This document shows positions 44,145-51,790 of a stretch of 64,000 nt of DNA, one piece after another. Every line of letters begins with the position of its first letter. The stretch's first letter is position 1. The position numbers and the translations under genes were made by a program. The notes under the pieces were generated by a model. It was not told the DNA's origin, searched no databases, and was given only the letters and a program-made list of their open reading frames with translations. This DNA comes from Chitinophaga sp. CF118 (lineage in GTDB: Bacteria; Bacteroidota; Bacteroidia; Chitinophagales; Chitinophagaceae): contig NZ_FOMK01000001.1 in assembly GCF_900112615.1 (NCBI RefSeq), positions 682,001-746,000 on the forward strand, written 5' to 3'.

Positions 44145-44394
44145 CTGAAAATTCGCAAATATCATCGAATAATGAAATAACCGGGAGAGAACTGTAGTTA
44201 AACGGGAAATAGTAACCTTACCATATCATCGCAAACAATAGCCAGGAATGCAAATCTTTATAGTAAACAACAATTAGTAATATAATTTCTTATTGGAAAC
44301 GGATAGTTGTGTATAGGCAAATTATAACGTTCTGCTAATAAGTTCGGAGAGAGTTCGGGATGTGTTCAGAGAGAGTAGCTAGTGAGTAGCACTT

Positions 44395-44482
44395 TTGGTA
44401 GGTGGTTGATCGGTGATTGATCGGTGATTGATCGGTCATGACCGACCAACCACCGATCAATCACCGATCAACCACCTACCAA
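44395..44482. repeat. 88-bp near-perfect inverted repeat made of 11-bp tandem units
   Basis: The centre GGTCATGACC lies at 44434-44443. Left of it GATCGGTGATT repeats with an 11-base period; right of it the inverse units (GATCAATCACC variants) continue at the same period to about 44492. The two 44-base arms pair with only two mismatches (44431/44446 and 44427/44450) and no loop. Flanks at about 44345-44372 and 44525-44556 carry loosely inverse CCGAAC/CTCTC motifs. Confidence 0.85.
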
Positions 44483-44756
44483 TCACCTACCAAACCTTGG
44501 AGACTCTAGCCACTTACTATGAAGTTTCCCCGAACACTCTCAGAGGTCTCCCCGAAGTCACTACCAATTAGAAATAAAGACAAATGAAGCGGTACTTGTG
44601 GAAAGGGCGGAAAATTTTGGAGAATCACGGCAGACAAGGTGGATTTATTGATCATTTCCAATCGGCGCTCCACATTTACTTCCCCCACAGCCATAACGGC
44701 CGCAGCTGTTGTAATCAGATTCAGGTTAATAAACGTATTTATACCCTTTTATCCTT

Positions 44757-44834
44757 GCCATTTTAGATAGTACAAGCACAGCCATTTTAGATATTCTTCA
44801 AACTAACATCCATTTAGCATCGAGAATATCTAAA
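44757..44834. promoter_or_regulatory. Three operator-like TTTTAGATA sites upstream of pckA
   Basis: GCCATTTTAGATA occurs at 44757-44769 and again at 44781-44793 (24-base period). An inverted copy GAATATCTAAA at 44824-44834 mirrors TTTAGATATTC at 44786-44796. All three lie 25-100 bases upstream of the -33 element. The same half-site forms the palindrome at 21060-21077. Confidence 0.45.
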
Positions 44835-44858
44835 TTTATGCTAATTAGAGGCTAATAA

Positions 44859-44888
44859 TTTGATAATATCAAAAAAGCACTAGTTTTG
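44859..44888 (+). promoter_or_regulatory. Putative pckA promoter (-33 TTTG, -7 TAGTTTTG)
   Basis: TTTG at 44859-44862 and TAGTTTTG at 44881-44888 are separated by 18 bases. The -7 box is 24 bases before the ATG at 44913. This is one of the two best two-part promoters in the window. Confidence 0.65.
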
Positions 44889-44912
44889 CTTATACACCAA
44901 AACAATCTTACT

Positions 44913-46514
44913 ATGCAAGCTAGCAGCGTAAGGAATTCCGTTGCCGATCTTTCAATATTGGGGATCAGGCAGGCAGCTAATATCTACTACCAACTTGAGC
45001 CTTCAGTGCTGGTATCTCAAACATTATCACGCAGACAAGGGGCACTCACCAGTAGTGGTGCCTTGTCTGTGAACACAGGCAAATTCACAGGCCGCGCACC
45101 CAAAGACAAATTCATTGTAAAAGATAATCTGACGGCAGATACAGTGAACTGGAATGATTTTAATATTCCGGTTTCTGCTGACTGCTTTGATCGTCTCTAT
45201 GAAAAAATCACTGCATACTTTACTGGAAAGGATGTATGGGTAAGAGACTGTTATGCCTGTGCCGATCCGTCGTACCGGATTAATATCCAGGTGATTACAG
45301 ATACACCCTGGGCCAGTCTCTTTGCATATAATATGTTCCTTCGTCCTGCAGAGGAAGAACTGGAATATATGCATCCGGAATGGACCGTTATACAGGCTCC
45401 CGGCTTTCTGGCCGATCCTGCTGTAGATGGCACCCGGCAGTCAAACTTTGCCATGGTGAGCTTTACCCGGAAGATGATCATCATCGGTGGAACAGCCTAC
45501 ACAGGAGAGATCAAAAAAGGGATTTTCACTATCCTGAACTATGTACTGCCACATGATAATGGAGTACTGAGTATGCATTGCTCTGCCAATCAGGGAATTG
45601 ATGGGGATACCGCTATCTTCTTCGGACTGAGTGGTACCGGTAAGACTACGCTAAGCGCAGATCCGAACCGTAAACTGATCGGCGATGATGAGCATGGCTG
45701 GGCAGCAGACAGTATCTTTAATTTTGAAGGCGGCTGTTATGCCAAATGCATTGACCTGAGCGAGGAAAAGGAACCACAGATCTTTCATGCAATACGCGAA
45801 GGCGCCTTGCTGGAAAATGTTACGTTCCATGCCAATACCACTGAGGTAAACTATGCAGATAAAAGCATCACAGAAAACACCAGGGTATCGTATCCGCTGC
45901 ATTACATAGATAATGCGATGATCCCTTCTGTTGCCTCTCTTCCAAAAAACATCTTCTTCCTTACCTGCGATGCGTATGGTGTGTTACCACCCATTTCCCG
46001 GCTCACACCGGAGCAGGCAATGTACCAGTTCATTTCCGGTTACACTGCCAGGGTAGCAGGTACAGAAGCAGGCGTATCTGAACCAACCGCTACTTTCAGT
46101 AGTTGTTTTGGAGCTCCTTTCCTCCCCCTCCATCCTGTGCAGTATGCACAAATGCTGGGTGAAAAACTACGCCAGCAGGCTGTACCAGTATGGCTGATCA
46201 ATACCGGCTGGACGGGTGGAGCCTTTGGTACCGGCCAGCGTATAAAACTGAATTATACCCGTGCTATAGTGGCAGCAGCACTAAATGGGGACCTGGAGAA
46301 AATGTCTTATAAATATGATCCTATATTTGGGTTTGCTATACCCGAATCCTGCCCTGGAGTACCAGAAAATATGCTGGACCCGCGCAATACATGGGAGAAT
46401 AAAGAAGCATATGACCAACAGGCAAAGGACCTGGCTGGCAGGTTCGTTCATAACTTTAAAAAGTATGCCTCTATGGCAGATCCAGAAATTTTATCCGCAG
46501 CTCCAATAATTTAG
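44913..46514 (+). CDS. pckA: Phosphoenolpyruvate carboxykinase (ATP)
   Basis: This 533-residue gluconeogenic enzyme converts oxaloacetate and ATP to phosphoenolpyruvate, CO2 and ADP. The P-loop is GLSGTGKTTLSADPNRKL, followed by the metal-binding IGDDEHGW. FEGGCYAKCIDL is the family signature, and the substrate-binding site is TGRAPKDKFIV. INTGWTGGAFGTGQRIKL lies near the C-terminus. I start it at the ATG at 44913, because an upstream TTG at 44886 lies inside the -7 box. Operator-like repeats lie upstream, and an unusual set of hairpins follows the gene. Confidence 0.95.
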   Translation: MQASSVRNSVADLSILGIRQAANIYYQLEPSVLVSQTLSRRQGALTSSGALSVNTGKFTGRAPKDKFIVKDNLTADTVNWNDFNIPVSADCFDRLYEKITAYFTGKDVWVRDCYACADPSYRINIQVITDTPWASLFAYNMFLRPAEEELEYMHPEWTVIQAPGFLADPAVDGTRQSNFAMVSFTRKMIIIGGTAYTGEIKKGIFTILNYVLPHDNGVLSMHCSANQGIDGDTAIFFGLSGTGKTTLSADPNRKLIGDDEHGWAADSIFNFEGGCYAKCIDLSEEKEPQIFHAIREGALLENVTFHANTTEVNYADKSITENTRVSYPLHYIDNAMIPSVASLPKNIFFLTCDAYGVLPPISRLTPEQAMYQFISGYTARVAGTEAGVSEPTATFSSCFGAPFLPLHPVQYAQMLGEKLRQQAVPVWLINTGWTGGAFGTGQRIKLNYTRAIVAAALNGDLEKMSYKYDPIFGFAIPESCPGVPENMLDPRNTWENKEAYDQQAKDLAGRFVHNFKKYASMADPEILSAAPII

Positions 46515-46576
46515 TCTATATTAGGGATTCAATTCCTGCCTTTAAAATTTCCACTACTATTACAAGTTCTATCCTA

Positions 46577-46642
46577 TACAGGTTTTGCCTGTAGCAAAAC
46601 AAGTGACCTTATTCGTAATTGAAAGCAGGAAACTTGTTTTGC
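46577..46642 (+). other. Overlapping, mutually exclusive hairpins downstream of pckA
   Basis: Three perfect pairings compete. TACAGG 46577-46582 pairs with CCTGTA 46588-46593. GTTTTGC 46582-46588 pairs with GCAAAAC 46594-46600. GCAAAACAAGT 46594-46604 pairs with ACTTGTTTTGC 46632-46642. The region lies in the pckA 3' tail, 84 bases before the folD -7 box, and has no T tract. Confidence 0.55.
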
Positions 46643-46725
46643 AGAACTTGCACTTTCGACCTCTTAAATTTGCCCATATCAGCTGTCTTTTTCAATTTTG
46701 CCATCATGATTTAAGGGATTTACTG

Positions 46726-46733
46726 TACCTTTG
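46726..46733 (+). promoter_or_regulatory. Putative -7 box (TACCTTTG) just before folD
   Basis: TACCTTTG ends 3 bases before the ATG at 46737, so transcription would begin at or inside the start codon region. No clear -33 TTG is present. Confidence 0.5.
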
Positions 46734-46736
46734 CGC

Positions 46737-47624
46737 ATGCAAATTTTAGACGGTAAACTTGTTTCAGCGGCTATCAAGGCCCAATTAGCAGATAAGGTAA
46801 CTGAATTGAAGGCGATGGGTAAGAAGGTACCTCATCTGGCAGCAATACTGGTTGGTGACAGTGCCGCCAGTGAAACTTATGTGGCTTCCAAGGTAAAATC
46901 CTGTGCCGAGATCGGTTACAACTCCACCCTTCTCCGTTTTGATGCACAGATCTCCGAAAAACATCTGCTGGATAACATTATCCTGCTGAACGAAAATCCG
47001 GATATTGATGGTATTCTCGTACAACTTCCTTTACCCAAACATATTAACGAAGAACTGGTAATCAATACTATTGATCCGAGTAAGGATGTGGATGGTTTTC
47101 ACCCGGTGAATGTAGGAAAGATGGTAAGCGGACTACCTACCTTTATTCCTGCTACACCTTATGGTATCATGCTGATGCTGGAACATTACAAGATTCCTAC
47201 CAAAGGCAAACATGCCGTGGTAATAGGCCGCAGTCATATTGTAGGTACACCTATGAGCATCCTGCTGAGCCGGAACAGCTATCCCGGTAACTGTACAGTT
47301 ACACTTTGTCACTCACATACAGCCAATCTCACCGAAATATGCAAACAGGCAGATATCATTGTGGCAGCCATTGGTCGCCCGGATTTTGTGACTGCCGACA
47401 TGGTGAAAGAAGGTGCTGTGATTGTGGACGTAGGGATCAACCGTATACCAGATGCAAGCAAAAAGAGCGGATTCAGGCTGGTGGGTGATGTGAATTTCCA
47501 GGATGTGGCCGATAAATGCAGCTTCATTACCCCCGTACCAGGTGGTGTTGGTCCTATGACCATTGCAGCATTGCTAAAGAATACCTACCACGCTTCTATT
47601 GGCCAGAAAGTGAATTTGAACTAA
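46737..47624 (+). CDS. folD: Bifunctional methylenetetrahydrofolate dehydrogenase/cyclohydrolase
   Basis: This 295-residue enzyme of one-carbon metabolism interconverts 5,10-methylene-, methenyl- and 10-formyl-THF. Signatures are [21 protein letters not shown] (catalytic Lys/Tyr region), [37 protein letters not shown] (NADP site) and [19 protein letters not shown]. The ATG at 46737 gives [18 protein letters not shown] two codons upstream lies in the -7 box and is not used here. Confidence 0.95.
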   Translation: MQILDGKLVSAAIKAQLADKVTELKAMGKKVPHLAAILVGDSAASETYVASKVKSCAEIGYNSTLLRFDAQISEKHLLDNIILLNENPDIDGILVQLPLPKHINEELVINTIDPSKDVDGFHPVNVGKMVSGLPTFIPATPYGIMLMLEHYKIPTKGKHAVVIGRSHIVGTPMSILLSRNSYPGNCTVTLCHSHTANLTEICKQADIIVAAIGRPDFVTADMVKEGAVIVDVGINRIPDASKKSGFRLVGDVNFQDVADKCSFITPVPGGVGPMTIAALLKNTYHASIGQKVNLN

Positions 47625-47635
47625 TGCCTAATGCA

Positions 47636-47643
47636 TAACTTTG
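47636..47643 (+). promoter_or_regulatory. Putative -7 box (TAACTTTG) just before queE
   Basis: TAACTTTG followed by C ends 5 bases before the ATG at 47649. It lies within a longer alternative reading from 47631, which argues for the shorter start. Confidence 0.45.
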
Positions 47644-47648
47644 CAGTA

Positions 47649-48278
47649 ATGTCAGTATCTACAACATCTTATTCAGGCACCCTTGAGCTGCCAGTGATGG
47701 AACGCTTCTACACCATTCAGGGTGAAGGCTACCATCAGGGCAGAGCTGCGTATTTTATACGCCTTGGGGGCTGTGATGTTGGCTGCCATTGGTGCGATGT
47801 AAAAGACAGCTGGGATGCTACCCGTCATCCGCAATTATCTATTGATGAACTGGCCCATGATGCGGCAGTTCATCCCGGTCGTATAGCCGTTATCACTGGT
47901 GGAGAACCACTGATGCATAACCTGGATGCACTTACAGAAATATTGCGCCAGGAAGGATTTCATACACATATCGAAACATCCGGTTCCTCCCCCCTCAGTG
48001 GCCACTGGGACTGGATCACACTTTCTCCCAAAAAGTTCAAAGCTCCCCTGCCGGAAATATGTACCCTGGCGAATGAACTGAAAGTGGTTATTTTTAATAA
48101 ATCGGATTTTGCCTGGGCAGAGAAATATGCTGCACTCGCTAATTCCCACTGTAAATTATACCTTCAACCGGAATGGGATAAGGCAGCAGAGATCACCCCT
48201 CTGATCATAGATTATATCAAAGCACACCCACAGTGGCAGCTTTCCCTGCAGGTACATAAGTACATAAACGTTCCATAA
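47649..48278 (+). CDS. queE: 7-carboxy-7-deazaguanine synthase QueE
   Basis: This radical SAM enzyme of 209 residues forms the 7-deazaguanine ring on the queuosine pathway. LGGCDVGCHWCDVKDSWD holds the CX3CX2C cluster motif (Cys42, Cys46, Cys49). ERFYTIQGEGYHQGRAAYF is the substrate and start signature, and VITGGEPLMHNL binds SAM. It ends in VHKYINVP, typical of the family. The start at 47649 is chosen because family similarity and the -7 box both favour it; an ATG at 47631 adds six residues. Confidence 0.93.
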   Translation: MSVSTTSYSGTLELPVMERFYTIQGEGYHQGRAAYFIRLGGCDVGCHWCDVKDSWDATRHPQLSIDELAHDAAVHPGRIAVITGGEPLMHNLDALTEILRQEGFHTHIETSGSSPLSGHWDWITLSPKKFKAPLPEICTLANELKVVIFNKSDFAWAEKYAALANSHCKLYLQPEWDKAAEITPLIIDYIKAHPQWQLSLQVHKYINVP

Positions 48279-48298
48279 TTATCCTTCTAAAAGAACTC

Positions 48299-48458
48299 CG
48301 CGCTGATAGGTTTAAACGGTATATCTCAAGTAATATCTCAAACCTGATAAGATTAAACGGTACTTACACGTTCTATAATCTCAATTAATATTCTAAAATG
48401 GGCATCGCGCTGATAGGTTTAAACGGGATGTACAGGTTCTATTATCTCAATTAGGCCC
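48299..48458. repeat. Three imperfect direct repeats (GCTGATAGGTTTAAACGG family) in the queE/OmpA spacer
   Basis: CGCGCTGATAGGTTTAAACGG at 48299-48319 recurs exactly at 48406-48426. A diverged copy (CCTGATAAGATTAAACGG) lies near 48343-48360. The second and third copies are each followed by TTCTATAATCTCAATTA or TTCTATTATCTCAATTA; the first by ATCTCAAGTAAT. The last copy ends 2 bases before the -7 box of the next gene. Confidence 0.8.
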
Positions 48459-48459
48459 T

Positions 48460-48467
48460 TACATTTG
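48460..48467 (+). promoter_or_regulatory. Putative -7 box (TACATTTG) for the PorE-like gene
   Basis: TACATTTG followed by C lies 42 bases upstream of the ATG at 48510, directly after the triplicated repeat. Confidence 0.5.
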
Positions 48468-48509
48468 CAGATTTTTTCATATATTGGCCAGCGATGACAA
48501 TCATATGTT

Positions 48510-50414
48510 ATGAATAAAGTCCTATTTCTACTGATCTGTCTTGTGATGTGCATCGATTTGCATGCCCAGGTAGTGACTTACGAGAATGCGAAGAAAAAAG
48601 CCCAGAAAAGTTTTGACAATGCACAATTGGCTGTTCAGGAATATAAGCTGGAAGATGCAATAGCACTACTTCAGGATGCTATTAAAACAGAGCCGGGATT
48701 TACAGACGCCTATGGGCAGATGGTAATCACCTCTGTTGAAATGAGAAAATATAAAGAAGCAATCAACAGCTATGAAGTATTGGTAAGACTGGATAGCGCT
48801 TCTACAAGACCCGCTATGTTAGCCTATTGCAAAGCATTATCCGGAGTAGGACGTTTCAAAGAAGCACTAGACCTGGTGAACCTTTATATAGCTACCAATA
48901 AAACAAAAAGCGCAAAAGCAGAGGGGCTGAAAGCAAACCTGAATTTTGCAGTAAATACCGCACAACAGGCAGTTCCCTTCCAGCCGCATAACCTGGGAGA
49001 CAGCATCAACAGTAAAGATCCAGAATACTTTCCTTCTCTTACTATCGATAATAAAACACTCATTTTTACCAGGCGCGTAAATGGGAAAAATGAGGACTTT
49101 TATGTGTCTGAAAAAGACGACAGTTCGAAATGGGGACCAGCAGTAAGTATCGGACAACCTGTAAATTCATCTTCTTTTAATGAAGGTGCACAGAATGTCT
49201 CACAGGACGGTAAAATGCTCGTATTTACCGGTTGTGATTTTCCCGGAGGCAGAGGAAGTTGTGATATCTATTACACGATAAAAACACAGGAAGGATTATG
49301 GATAGATCCCGTTAATATGGGAGCACCTATTAATAGCCGTGACTGGGAATCTCAACCCTGCCTGTCAGCAGATAAACAAACACTTTATTTTGCAAGAGAA
49401 ACACCTGGTAGTGGTTCCGATATCTATACAAGTCAATTACAGCCCAATGGCAAATGGGGTATGCCGGAAAGGTTAGGCCCAAATATCAACACCACTGGCA
49501 GGGAAACCACTCCTTTTATCCATGCAGACAATCAGACGTTATATTTTGCATCAAACGGCCTGCAGGGCTATGGAGGCATGGATATCTTCTACTCACGCAG
49601 GCAGGCAGATGGCAGCTGGGGACCAGCTACCAACCTGGGATATCCGATCAATACCATTGATGAGGAAGCCAGTCTGGTAGTCGCTTCAGATGGTAAAACC
49701 GCATATTATGCATCCGATCGCGCAGACAGTCGTGGAGAACTGGATATTTACAGTTTTGAACTCTATCCGGCTGCCCGTCCGCTCAAAACATTATTCGTCA
49801 GAGGCTTTGTACATGATGCTAAAAATATTAATCGTCGCCTGATAGCAACACTTGATCTCACAGATCTCGAAACCGGTTATAATATTGCAACCATAAAAAG
49901 CGATGAATACGGCAATTACCTGGTAACATTACCAGTAGGAAAAGATTACGCTTTTAATGTTAACAAGAAAGGATTCCTCTTTCATTCTGAAAACTTCTCT
50001 TTAAAAAATTCTACGGATCAGGATAGTTCTTTTGAACAGAATATTCCATTGACAGCAATTGATACAGGTGCGGTACTTATCCTGCATAATATTGTCTTCG
50101 ACAGCAAACAATATAACCTGAAACCAGCATCTTACTATGAACTGGAGAAGGTGGTTGCTTTGATGAAAGAAAATCCGACAATGACTACAGAAATAGGTGG
50201 TCATACTGATAATGTGGGTAGTGGTTATGATAATATGATTCTTTCCGAAAACCGTGCAAAAGCAGTGCTTAACTACCTTGTAAGTAAAGGTATTTCAGCG
50301 GACCGCCTGGAAGCTAAAGGTTATGGAGAAAGCAAACCCGTTGGACCGAATACAACAGAAGCCGGAAGAGCATTGAACAGAAGAACGGAGTTTAAAATAT
50401 TGTGTCTGGAATAA
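48510..50414 (+). CDS. PorE-like OmpA family protein (TPR + PD40 propeller + CRD + OmpA domain)
   Basis: This 634-residue exported protein has a signal peptide (MNKVLFLLICLVMCIDLHAQ), TPR repeats (about 25-145), and PD40/WD40-like propeller blades (about 165-420; QPCLSADKQTLYFA, TPFIHADNQTLYFASNG). A carboxypeptidase-regulatory-like fold follows (about 430-505). The OmpA peptidoglycan-binding domain (about 520-634) has GGHTDNVGSGYDNMILSENR and GYGESKPV. This domain order is that of PorE of Porphyromonas, a T9SS component that ties the machinery to peptidoglycan. Several OmpA paralogues share it, so the exact role is inferred. Confidence 0.88.
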   Translation: MNKVLFLLICLVMCIDLHAQVVTYENAKKKAQKSFDNAQLAVQEYKLEDAIALLQDAIKTEPGFTDAYGQMVITSVEMRKYKEAINSYEVLVRLDSASTRPAMLAYCKALSGVGRFKEALDLVNLYIATNKTKSAKAEGLKANLNFAVNTAQQAVPFQPHNLGDSINSKDPEYFPSLTIDNKTLIFTRRVNGKNEDFYVSEKDDSSKWGPAVSIGQPVNSSSFNEGAQNVSQDGKMLVFTGCDFPGGRGSCDIYYTIKTQEGLWIDPVNMGAPINSRDWESQPCLSADKQTLYFARETPGSGSDIYTSQLQPNGKWGMPERLGPNINTTGRETTPFIHADNQTLYFASNGLQGYGGMDIFYSRRQADGSWGPATNLGYPINTIDEEASLVVASDGKTAYYASDRADSRGELDIYSFELYPAARPLKTLFVRGFVHDAKNINRRLIATLDLTDLETGYNIATIKSDEYGNYLVTLPVGKDYAFNVNKKGFLFHSENFSLKNSTDQDSSFEQNIPLTAIDTGAVLILHNIVFDSKQYNLKPASYYELEKVVALMKENPTMTTEIGGHTDNVGSGYDNMILSENRAKAVLNYLVSKGISADRLEAKGYGESKPVGPNTTEAGRALNRRTEFKILCLE

Positions 50415-50436
50415 TATTTCAAATGAGACACGAAAT

Positions 50437-50476
50437 AAAAAAAGCCTGTATCGCAAGTACGATACAGGCTTTTTTT
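50437..50476 (+). terminator. Strong terminator after the PorE-like gene
   Basis: A perfect 17-bp stem (A7GCCTGTATCG at 50437-50453 with CGATACAGGCT7 at 50460-50476) encloses a 6-base loop and ends in seven T. Confidence 0.95.
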
Positions 50477-50615
50477 ATTTCTACGTTTGCAGAGCAGACT
50501 GTTTTATAATCTTTCGGGTAGTAAAAATGGTGAATGTTAATAAAAAGATGAGTTAAGATATGGAGGACCGGAAAAAGAGAATTAAATTAGGAGTGTTAAC
50601 TACAAAAGAAGGAAT

Positions 50616-51716
50616 ATGCAAGAGGAATTACGCCACCAAATTGCCCTCACCCAAATTTCACAAATAGGAGATATAATAGCAAAAAAACTGTTGACCATCT
50701 TCGGTACTGCAAGTGCTATTTTTAAAGCTGCTAAAAGAGAACTGGAATGTATTGAAGGTGTAGGCACCAATAGAGCCAATGCTATCAAGGAATTCAAGGA
50801 TTTTAGCAGGGTAGAAAAAGAACTTTTATTTATAGAAAAATATAACATTCAACCTTTATTTTATACGCATCAGAATTATCCGCAACGCTTGCAGCAATGT
50901 ACGGATAGCCCGGTGATGCTCTATTTCAAAGGACAGGCAAACCTCAATGCTACACGTATTGTAAATGTTGTAGGCACCCGTACTCCAGGTGAATATGGAA
51001 AACAAATGTGTGCACGGCTGGTAAAGGAACTGGCACCGCACAATATCATGGTGGTGAGCGGGCTGGCCTATGGTATAGATATTCTTGCACATAAAACGGC
51101 TATCGAAAATGATATGCCGACAATTGGTGTACTGGCCCACGGGTTGGATCGTATCTATCCCGAAATGCATAAAGAGGCTGCTATCCAAATGCTTGACAAT
51201 GGTGGCTTATTGACGGAATTTCTTAGTGAAACCTCTCCCGATAAACAAAATTTCCCAAAGCGAAACCGCATCGTAGCCGGTATAGCGGATGCAACAATAG
51301 TTATAGAGAGCGGAAAAAAGGGAGGCTCACTAATCACGGCAGATATCGCCAACAGCTATAACAGGGATGTACTGGCCGTACCCGGCCGCGTAGGTGATCC
51401 AAATGCAGCTGGTTGTCATCACCTGATCAAAACAAACCAGGCCATGCTTATCACCGATGCCAGGGATCTTCTGGAGCTCATGGGATGGGACTCTGCTGTA
51501 TCGGCCCGGCCGCATCCGCAAAAAGAACTGTTTATCACATTAAGCGCTGAAGAACAACATATTCTGGCTCTGTTTGCAGGGCAGCAGGAGAAACATATAG
51601 ATGAGATTTGCCGGCACAGCACTTTACCGGGCAGTCAGGTGGCCAGCCTGGTTTTCCAGATGGAAATGCAGCATGTATTAAAGAGTTTACCCGGTCAAAA
51701 ATACCAGTTGGTATAA
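50616..51716 (+). CDS. dprA: DNA-processing protein DprA
   Basis: This 366-residue protein loads RecA on incoming single-stranded DNA during natural transformation. It has an N-terminal SAM-like/HhH domain (about 1-75, IEGVGTNRANAI). The Rossmann domain has VNVVGTRTPGEYG, VVSGLAYGIDILAHKTAI, VLAHGLDRIYP and FPKRNRIVAG. A C-terminal winged helix follows (about 305-366, IDEICRHSTLPGSQVASLVFQME). It is intact and of normal length. guaB follows 74 bases later with its own -7 box. Confidence 0.94.
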   Translation: MQEELRHQIALTQISQIGDIIAKKLLTIFGTASAIFKAAKRELECIEGVGTNRANAIKEFKDFSRVEKELLFIEKYNIQPLFYTHQNYPQRLQQCTDSPVMLYFKGQANLNATRIVNVVGTRTPGEYGKQMCARLVKELAPHNIMVVSGLAYGIDILAHKTAIENDMPTIGVLAHGLDRIYPEMHKEAAIQMLDNGGLLTEFLSETSPDKQNFPKRNRIVAGIADATIVIESGKKGGSLITADIANSYNRDVLAVPGRVGDPNAAGCHHLIKTNQAMLITDARDLLELMGWDSAVSARPHPQKELFITLSAEEQHILALFAGQQEKHIDEICRHSTLPGSQVASLVFQMEMQHVLKSLPGQKYQLV

Positions 51717-51746
51717 AATTAGATACCTGTTGTCCTTTTTTTATCG

Positions 51747-51754
51747 TACATTTG
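51747..51754 (+). promoter_or_regulatory. Putative -7 box (TACATTTG) for guaB
   Basis: TACATTTG followed by CG lies 36 bases upstream of the guaB ATG. No well-spaced -33 TTG is visible. Confidence 0.5.
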
Positions 51755-51790
51755 CGTGCAATTATTTTATAACTGACAAATAGTTGCAAC

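Larger units (their letters stand above)
44100..44912. other. Divergent 813-bp intergenic region with repeat array, operators and promoters
   Basis: This is the longest gene-free stretch in the window. From left to right it holds a minus-strand -7 box for aminopeptidase P (44137-44144), an 88-bp head-to-head 11-bp repeat array (44395-44482) inside a wider quasi-symmetric zone (about 44340-44560), three TTTTAGATA-type sites (44757-44834) and the pckA promoter (44859-44888). Short ORFs of about 60 codons in the middle show no convincing family similarity or start signal. Confidence 0.7.

Noticed and set aside
44506..44694. Minus-strand ORF of about 62 codons (with NLITTAAAVMAVGEVN just upstream in frame) resembling a membrane segment
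   Set aside because: No family recognised and no start signal or partner. It ends inside the repeat zone and is most likely chance.
44584..44766. Plus-strand 60-codon ORF in the pckA intergenic region
   Set aside because: Composition is unlike a protein, it has no promoter, and it overlaps operator-like repeats.
15541..50476. Shared AGCCTGTAT stem in the terminators at 15541 and 50437 as a repeat family
   Set aside because: Only two copies with different loops and extensions. Convergent terminator stems are a simpler explanation.
51721..51790. Purine riboswitch or PurR site before guaB
   Set aside because: The 74-base gap is too short for a purine riboswitch and shows no inverted operator.
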